Positions 57,677-64,000 of a stretch of DNA of 64,000 nt are shown here, piece after piece. The stretch is from the NCBI GenBank assembly GCA_023053575.1, contig JAKZAP010000008.1, positions 7,024,715-7,088,714 of the forward strand. The letters run 5' to 3'. The notes under the pieces are model-generated. The model was given only the letters and a program-made list of their open reading frames with translations. It did not search any database and had not been told where the DNA came from. Each line of letters opens with the position of its first letter. Position 1 is the first letter of the stretch. The translations under genes were made by a program, and so were the position numbers. Source of the stretch: Branchinecta lynchi. Lineage: Eukaryota; Arthropoda; Branchiopoda; Anostraca; Branchinectidae.

Positions 57677-58561
57677 CGTAAGTGACGGATATCTATCGCA
57701 TCGCAAAAGTTGTCAGTCTGTTCGGCTTCTGTCTGTCCGTCTGTAAGCACGTTAACTCTCGAAGGGAATGAGATATTTTGATGGAACTTTGGGTTAAGGA
57801 TTCTTTGGGTCAATATTAAAGTTGAATTCGTAGATGGGCTTTGTAGCCCTTTATTTAGGAGTGGGGAGGGGGTTTAAATAAAAAGGCAAGCAAAATCTTT
57901 TTCAACAGCTAATTTGATAGTCGGTTATGGGTTAGAAGACATGCTAAACATGATGGTGAAACCCAATTTCTCGCCGGACAAGTAGTTCGTCCGGAATCCG
58001 GCCAAAACCGGAAAGTTTGTTCAAGGAAAAGTTTTAGTTGAAGTTGATTAGATGTTCGATTCTGGGGTAAGAAGTCATGCTGAATAGTTATGTGAAAATC
58101 ATTTTCTACCCGGACCACTTGTTCGCCCGGAATCCGGCCAAAACCGGAAAATTTGTTAAAAGCATAGGTTCCGTTTGAAGTTGATTAGTTGACAGATTGA
58201 GGGGGAAGAAGAGACGTTGAATCTATATATGACAATCATTTATTACCCGGACGTATAGTTTGTCCAGAATCCGGTTGAAACCGGATTTTTTTTTAGAAGT
58301 CAAGGTTCTATTTGAAGTTGATTAGATGTTGTTTATAGGGATAAGGAGATACACTGAATTCGTTTCTGAATTTTCTTTTTTTTGCTGGAGAACTCTGGCA
58401 AGTAGTTAGCTTGGAGTCCGGTCCATACTCGAAAAATTTTAAAAAGTAGAAGTTGTATTTGTAGTTGATTACATGTCCGATTTAGGGGCAAGAAGTATAA
58501 AATACTAACTTGTTTGAATCAATATTAAATTTTTGGTATCCCATCGAAACCCTTGGTCTTG
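57677..58561 (+). mobile_element. F2 Helentron-like element, copy F (5' end trimmed)
   Basis: It starts at CGTAAGTG just inside the 5' terminus and ends GTATCCCATCGAAACCCTTG, then GTCTTG before TTC. Four array units are visible. Confidence 0.65.
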
Positions 58562-59739
58562 TTCATTTTGGAAAACATGTTAGGTCATTGTCTGTCTTTT
58601 CTTTTGCTTTGTTTTCCCATTTTTATCAGAGATACTTACTGATACTGATTCTGATACTTATTTTATTAATAAACACAGTTTAACTCTTTACTGTTTACAT
58701 CTACTGCACTAATGGAAAAACCTAAGTTTTTGCTGGCGTGCACTAGTAAAGGTTAAACATTCTCTAAACACACCAACAAACAATATAATAAATAACTAAT
58801 AAAAAAAGCAAAAGAAAGAAAAGTACAGACCAAAAAAAAAATAAAAAAAAAATAGACCTATCTCCTACAGATTATCACCTTCAAAGTGATAATGTGAGTG
58901 TTCATTTTTCAAATATTTCACGTTCAGCTGCCGCGTCGGAGAGCTGGAAGGCTGGATAGAGTGTACAAGCAATATAAATTAAGGAAATCGCTAATTTGAA
59001 GTGGCACGTAAATCTTTTTTCAAAAACTATATTTCTAGGTGATTTCATCGTGAAAAGATCATTTCTAGTAAGAGTTGTGCTTTAACATCTCCCTTCTCTT
59101 GCATAACACCTCTCGAAGGATGGTGCAACTCTTTCGTCTTTCCTGAGTTACGGTGTGTTAGGGCTTTTCGTTGACGAGCTCCGAGTGGGCAAATGCCTGG
59201 ATCCTAACCTCCCTATCGCCGTGATTAATTGAGCATGTGGCACGTTCTCAAGTCCGGGCGTCAGACCTATAAGCCATTAAACTGCCAGTTCATTAGTTAG
59301 AATGCAATCACCGAGGAACTTAAAATCCCTAAGGACAGCTTCTCCAAGTGGCTCAAGCAGCTGTTCTCCAATTATTGTCATTCGTCCCAAATCTTCGGCA
59401 AAAGGCCTCACTGACATAAACCTTAATGAATATGCGACAGCATTTGGGTTCAATCAGTGCTCTAAATCCCAAAGCGTCTTTGCTTAATTAGAAACCGTTT
59501 TTGGTGGCAGACAGGAGCCAGGCGTTTTCTTAAATAGCTTTTCTTAGAGAGTAGAATTTTAACCAATGGTAAGAATGCCGGAAAAAGCCCTGTGAAGGAC
59601 CGTGGGCAGTCGAAATTGCGTGTTCCTCTTCACTTATTATCTCCTAATACGTTTCTGATTTATCAACCAACAATTCTATTAAACCGGTTTTTATTACACA
59701 AAACTCGGGTTAACATTAAAAGTGGTGAACTGAAAGGAA
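58562..59739. other. No gene recognised; R8 fragment
   Basis: An R8 unit with 'ggatggtgcaactctttcgt' lies at about 59090-59200. The rest has no feature that I can support. Confidence 0.4.
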
Positions 59740-60421
59740 CAAGACCAAAGGTGTCGTTGGGATCCCAAAAATCTAATATTTGATCCAGACAATTGGGTCT
59801 TTCTTCGCCAGATCTAATTTTCACCAGGCTAATCATCAGAGAAAACAATGTTCAGATATTCCTCTATAAGCCATATCTATTTTGACGGTTCTGGCGGACA
59901 ATTTCTGCTTTACTTCTGGCAAATTTCCGATTTCGCCCGAATTCCAAGCGAACTACTAGTCCAGCAAAAAAAGAAAAGTCAGAAACAAATCCAGCTTATC
60001 TCCTTATCCATATAAAGAACATCTAAGCAACTTTAGATAAAACTTTGACTTAAGAAAATCCGGTTACAACCGGATTCCGGACTAGTTATGTGTCCGGGTA
60101 AAAAATCATTGTCATATACAGACTCAGCGTTTCTTCTTACCCCTAAATCTATCATTTAATCAACTTCAGATACAACTTTTGCTTTTAACAGATTTTCCGG
60201 TTTTGGCCGGATTCCAGGCGAACTAGTTGTCCGGCGAGAAAACGGTTTTCACCATCATGTTCAGCATGTCTTCTTACCCTTGCACCGAGCATTTAATCAG
60301 CTTCAAATGAAACTTTTACTTTTCCTCACACCAAGTTTCATCAAAATATCTCATCCCTTCGAGAGTTATCGTGCTTACAGACGGTGTCATAGGTATCCCT
60401 CCACTTACGTTTTGGGATCCC
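59740..60421 (-). mobile_element. F2 Helentron-like element, copy G
   Basis: On the minus strand it starts GGGATCCCAAAACGTAAGTG after TTTTT and ends TTGGGATCCC-AACGACACC, then TTTGGTCTTG. Both ends are present but the array is short. It is the only F2 copy on this strand. Confidence 0.7.
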
Positions 60422-61160
60422 AAAAAGATTCCAGATTCCAAGCGCCTTGGAGCTATAAATTCTATAATTAGTCTTAACGTTATTTAATTTCTTATATATG
60501 CACTTTTCCACATCCTCCATTTAACTACGTTCACGTACAAACTGTCCTACATTAAATAATTTTCTTGAAAGACAAACAAGGAGAAAAAATATAAAGAAAA
60601 CAGATCGACAGTAGGACAAGAAATGCGTAATACTCACAGTTACCAGGGGTTTCATTTTTAAGCATATTACTATTTCTCACATCCTCCGTTCAACCACCTC
60701 CACACACAAATACGAAACTTTGCTACCTCATTTATTGCCTATGAACCCCTAACATAACCATTTGTCTGTTCTTGTGGCCAAACAAACCCTCAGTAGTGTT
60801 TATCGTACCGATGTCAAGCGCCTTGGAGCTAGCAAATTACATTACTAATTATAGAAATTTATAACAAGCCGTAACATGCCATCGTTTTTGAATTTTATTA
60901 GTCCCCTGTAAGCATTTTGGTAGGCCCTTTTCTGATTAGTATTCAAGCCTCAGTTCGCGCGTCAAGCCGCGATGGATTTCTATTCCTCGAAAATAGTGAA
61001 TAAATTAGATTCAAATCAGGCTATTTCGTTATGACCGCGAAAATTGGGATTCCTCACATTTGAGTCAATTTGGGTTCGCGTTTCTTATGAGAATGAAAAC
61101 AAATCGGCAGGTGATAGTCCGACCCTTGTAGCCGGGGTTGGTAGGTCCTCGGGTAGGTCG
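60422..61160. repeat. Two partial copies of a block with CAAGCGCCTTGGAGCTA
   Basis: The motif CAAGCGCCTTGGAGCTA, followed by 'aa.t....taatta', occurs at about 60437 and 60812, with 'cacatcctcc.tt.aac.ac' in each preceding or following stretch. AAGCGCCTTGGAG resembles the 3' end of some L2/CR1-like LINEs. Apart from this I see nothing in the region. Confidence 0.35.
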
Positions 61161-61500
61161 ACAAATTCAGGGTTCGTTCCAGCTCGGCCCGAAAGTAAAT
61201 AGTTACTTTTCAGTCCCTTTCACCGTTCCAGCTTGTCAAAAAGTTACGGGGAGCACAAGGAAGAGCGTTACTTCGAACATTCGAAGCAACTTTTTGTGAA
61301 CTCGGGGCAGCAGAGTGAGACAACTTGTAATTGCTAATGTAAACAGACATTATTGTGTGTTTTTCAGATGCACTTGACCTTTAGCTTCTCTTCAAATATA
61401 ATTTGCTGATTATCACAAAACAAATAATTTCTAGTCAATCTCGTTGACGGTTTATCGTTCGGTCTGGTGACTTGTGGTTTTCCAGCTTGAGCGGCTTGAG
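61161..61500. other. No gene recognised
   Basis: A CAGGGTTCGTTCCAGCTCGG start near 61167 looks like a transposon end, but I found no partner terminus. Confidence 0.3.
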
Positions 61501-61663
61501 CCTGAAGAGGACCCTTGCCAAGAAGGGTCGAAATATAGCTCTAATAAAATGTAGCTGACTTATCCGTTTTGCACCTTCAACTAAGAGGACCCTTGCCTAG
61601 GAGGGCCGAAATATAGCTCTAATAAAATTCAGCTGACGTATCCGTTTTGCACCATCAAATAAG
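61501..61663 (+). repeat. Tandem pair of the 'cagctgacttat' unit
   Basis: Two units of about 80 bp run 'gaagaggacccttgcc', 'gggtcgaaatatagctc', 'taataaaat', 'agctgac.tatccgttttgc'. The GACCC/GGGTC arms form a stem-loop before CGAAAT. The layout recalls 3' ends of Penelope-like elements, which is unproven here. Confidence 0.6.
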
Positions 61664-61754
61664 AAAATAATTTTAGGATATGTCTTGCAATCAATCTGAT
61701 ATTTTTGTTGAATTTTTCGGCAATGGCTTACATTTCTAGTTGGTGAATATTTCA

Positions 61755-61910
61755 AACGTAGAGGGACAAGCACATAGAGGTATCACAAATCCGAAAGAAT
61801 AAGTTCATTCTATGAAATCGACTATCCCGGGATAACAGAGAAACGAAGTAACGGATTTTTATCTGGTTTTCAGGAATATTAAGTAAATAAGTGATATGTT
61901 ACTAGACTTC
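61755..61910. repeat. Dispersed repeat R7, copy 3 (partial)
   Basis: It has 'gaagtaacggatttt', 'tggttttcagg' and 'gtaaataagtgatatgttac', as in the last part of the other R7 copies. Confidence 0.5.
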
Positions 61911-61916
61911 TTGGAC

Positions 61917-62150
61917 CTGGACAAAATTCCCGTAGATTCCCAAATTCTAGTAGATTCCGTGGGGCAAAGTCCGGTAGTTCCCCTGAAAATCATAGTAGAT
62001 TCCATGGGGCAAAGTCTGGTAGATACCCTGATCCAGCCTCCAGTAAATTCCCTGAGACAAATTCCGGCAGATTCCTTGAGCAAGATTTCGTTAGATGTCC
62101 TGAGCAAAATTCTGGTAGGTTTTCTGAGCAATAATCCGGTAGACTCTATA
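61917..62150. repeat. Minisatellite, period about 30 bp
   Basis: Roughly eight degenerate units carry 'attccggtagattccctgag' and 'caaa'. The period is a multiple of three, so both strands stay open: the plus frame at 61896-62249 repeats a 10-residue pattern (I-P-V-D-S-L) and the minus frame 61859-62131 repeats another. Repetition explains these frames better than coding does. Confidence 0.8.
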
Positions 62151-62393
62151 AATCATAAAGTTCAGATGAATTTGACAAATTTTGAGTGTACCGGATTTTT
62201 TTTTTCACGGACATTCTGGGTGGGGGGTGGGGGTGCAGCCCCTTGGTAGTAGGACTAACGATTTCTCTTCCAAAGAACACTTTTCGTTGTGTTTGGCCGG
62301 TTTTTGCTTTAAACGCACAAAATTAGTTAAGAGGTAGTTGATTAGCTGAGTAATTTGCTTATAACGATACATAAAACATTTTGCAATGCACTT

Positions 62394-63450
62394 TTATGGC
62401 ACTTGGCCAATTGGCCCCTTCTGGCCGATTGCCATATACCGATCACTTTTCCGTTTGTCTGTCGGTCAGGCCGGTGATCGCGAGTTAGGGTGCTTCCAGA
62501 TGTGCTAGGACGATGAAACTTGGTAGGCATATTAGGGACCAACTAACTTGGAAAATGCCACTTCCCTGATCCAACCACCGTGGGGGAGTAGAGGAAGGGG
62601 GGGGGATCGGAAATGTTGACGTATTGAACCGGATTTTAATGAAACGTGATCACATTTCAAGTCCGGAACGGATCCGGCGACTTTGGTGGGAGTTGAAGGG
62701 GGAACCGGAAATCGTTTGACATGTTCAGAGAGAACGGATTGGGATGAAACTTGGTGGGAAGAACAACCACAAGCCCTAGATACACGGTTGACAAGACCGG
62801 ATCGGATCCGGGCACTGTGGAGGGGGGGGGGGAGTTGGAGGGAGGGTTCCGAAATTCTGGTGATTCCAAGTTAAGATGCTTCCACCAGTCATATCAGGGA
62901 CTCGACCATAGGGACTCGACCATTTTAACTTAAGAACAATCATTTCTCCGATTTGACCATCGTGGCGGAGTGGAGGGAGGGGGAATCCGAAATCTTGAGG
63001 TATATCCTTTGAACGGATGATCGGATCTTAACGACACTTGATATTCGGAAACAGCTCATGTCCAGATGTCACATTTCAAGTGCCGACAGGACCCGATCAA
63101 TTTGGGGAGAGTTGGGCGGGGGGGGAGGGGAACGGAAATTTTGTGACAGGCTTAGAGTGTAGCGATTGGGATGACACTTGGGTGGGAAGAATAAGCATAA
63201 ACCCTAGATACATCAGTGACAGAACCTGACCGGATTTGGGCACTCTGGGGGGAGTCGGAGGGGGTCCGGAATTCCGGTGATCGCGATTTAAGGTACTTCA
63301 AGATGTGCTAGGGCGATAAGACTTGACTTGAACATTATAGACTCGATAAGATTGGCTTAGAAAATGTCGCTTACTAGATCCCATCCCTTAAAGTACTCAT
63401 CTTAACCGCAAACTACAAAAAAATACTTTTAAGCAAGATATGCTATGATC
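62394..63450 (+). mobile_element. F3 Helentron-like element, copy e (3' end not seen)
   Basis: It begins ATGGCACTTGGCC after TTTT, with a lengthened stem-loop before GCCATATACCGATCAC. Two array units with G runs follow. The last 100 bases match the end of copy b. The GAGCT-TTC-AGCTC 3' end is missing. Between 63450 and 63609 there are two short related blocks ('caaaaaaatactttt' and 'caaaaaaatgcttttgac'). Confidence 0.6.
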
Positions 63451-63609
63451 CTGATGAGCCCATGATCATTTTTGCCTCAAGGGATTTGCTTATAAATGAA
63501 TTTCTAGCACCCTTAAAATGGGTATCTTAACCCAAAATTCAAAAAAATGCTTTTGACCAACTCATATATATTTATGATCTTAAAGGGCCCAGGATAATTT
63601 TTGCCTTAA

Positions 63610-64000
63610 TCAATGGGCAGATCAAACTACCCCAATCCCACTCTGCAACAACCTAGGAACAATGCTTACCCCATAGATCAGCAGCTTTTTCAACAGTTTC
63701 CTCTCTGTGATATTTCAAAGCGTAATTTTTGGGGCCAGTACATGCTCAATTTACTAGCCTGGACAAAGATAAAAGTGATGTTTCTTATAATACTTAGTAG
63801 ATCTTTATTTTATGCATAAATCAGCTTGTATAATTCAGATTTCAATAGGTTATTTATTTTTTAATGATTTTTGTAGCTATGATATTTTTTATAAGCTTAT
63901 TGCATATTCTGGTACATTTTATAAAGCAAGCTAATCAAGCTTCACAACACTATTCCACAAAGAAAAACTTTTAATAGGCACTTTAAGCCATTTAACTTCT
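63610..64000. repeat. Dispersed repeat R5, copy 3 (cut by window end)
   Basis: It is colinear with the first 390 bases of R5 copies 1 and 2 and continues past the window. Its 5' neighbour differs from theirs, which fixes the R5 left boundary near 'caatgggca'. Confidence 0.8.

Noticed and set aside
61501..61560. Hammerhead ribozyme (CTGAAGA ... CGAAA)
   Set aside because: The core and stem II are suggestive, but stem III and the cleavage triplet do not form convincingly, so it is kept only as a question under the repeat-unit finding.

Overview
The window is metazoan nuclear DNA. It has canonical GT-AG splice sites, an interrupted homeobox gene, LINE-type reverse-transcriptase remnants, and dense non-autonomous DNA transposons. 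No ribosome binding sites, operons or bacterial gene packing are present. The species cannot be named from what is here.

The one host gene I recognise is an Emx/empty-spiracles-class homeobox gene on the minus strand. Exon 1 (25031-25625) encodes 198 codons with an eh1-type repressor motif, a basic patch and the Emx-type YPWL segment. Exon 2 (1039-1211) encodes the first 44 residues of the homeodomain. Both exons end in GTAAGA donors. The phases join exactly, one base from exon 1 plus two from exon 2 making a Gly codon. Exon 3, which should carry the recognition helix, lies beyond the low-coordinate end. Intron 1 is about 23.8 kb and consists largely of transposons. Upstream of the gene (25.6-64 kb) I see no further host exon with confidence.

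The rest is a mobile-element graveyard. Three unrelated families, here called F1, F2 and F3, make up roughly a third of the window. They share one architecture: an inverted-repeat segment right at the 5' end, the inverse copy set inside the 3' end and followed by a stem-loop, a 3' end reading CTAG or CTTG against host T, and an internal tandem array. This is the layout described for Helentron-associated (HINE) elements. F1 copies: 16987-20799, 23089-24861, 31866-33590, 45496-47595. F2 copies: 5051-6167, 21922-23085, 26018-26687, 36681-37225, 52244-53360, 57677-58561, 59740-60421. F3 copies: 11380-12487, 35903-36680, 39094-41956, 42840-44489, 62394-63450.

Other elements include hAT-type elements with perfect 8-bp target duplications (6239-6537, 35594-35890, 30333-31760), TIR elements with TAA or TTA duplications (40582-41419, 54610-54905), short MITEs sharing an AGTTGC end, and foldback hairpins (15423-15541, 53968-54097). 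There are also three non-LTR retrotransposon remnants (2553-2903, 16150-16632, 41957-42708), one of them split by another element, and dispersed repeats R5 to R8. Most open reading frames over 60 codons in the window are by-products of these repeats.
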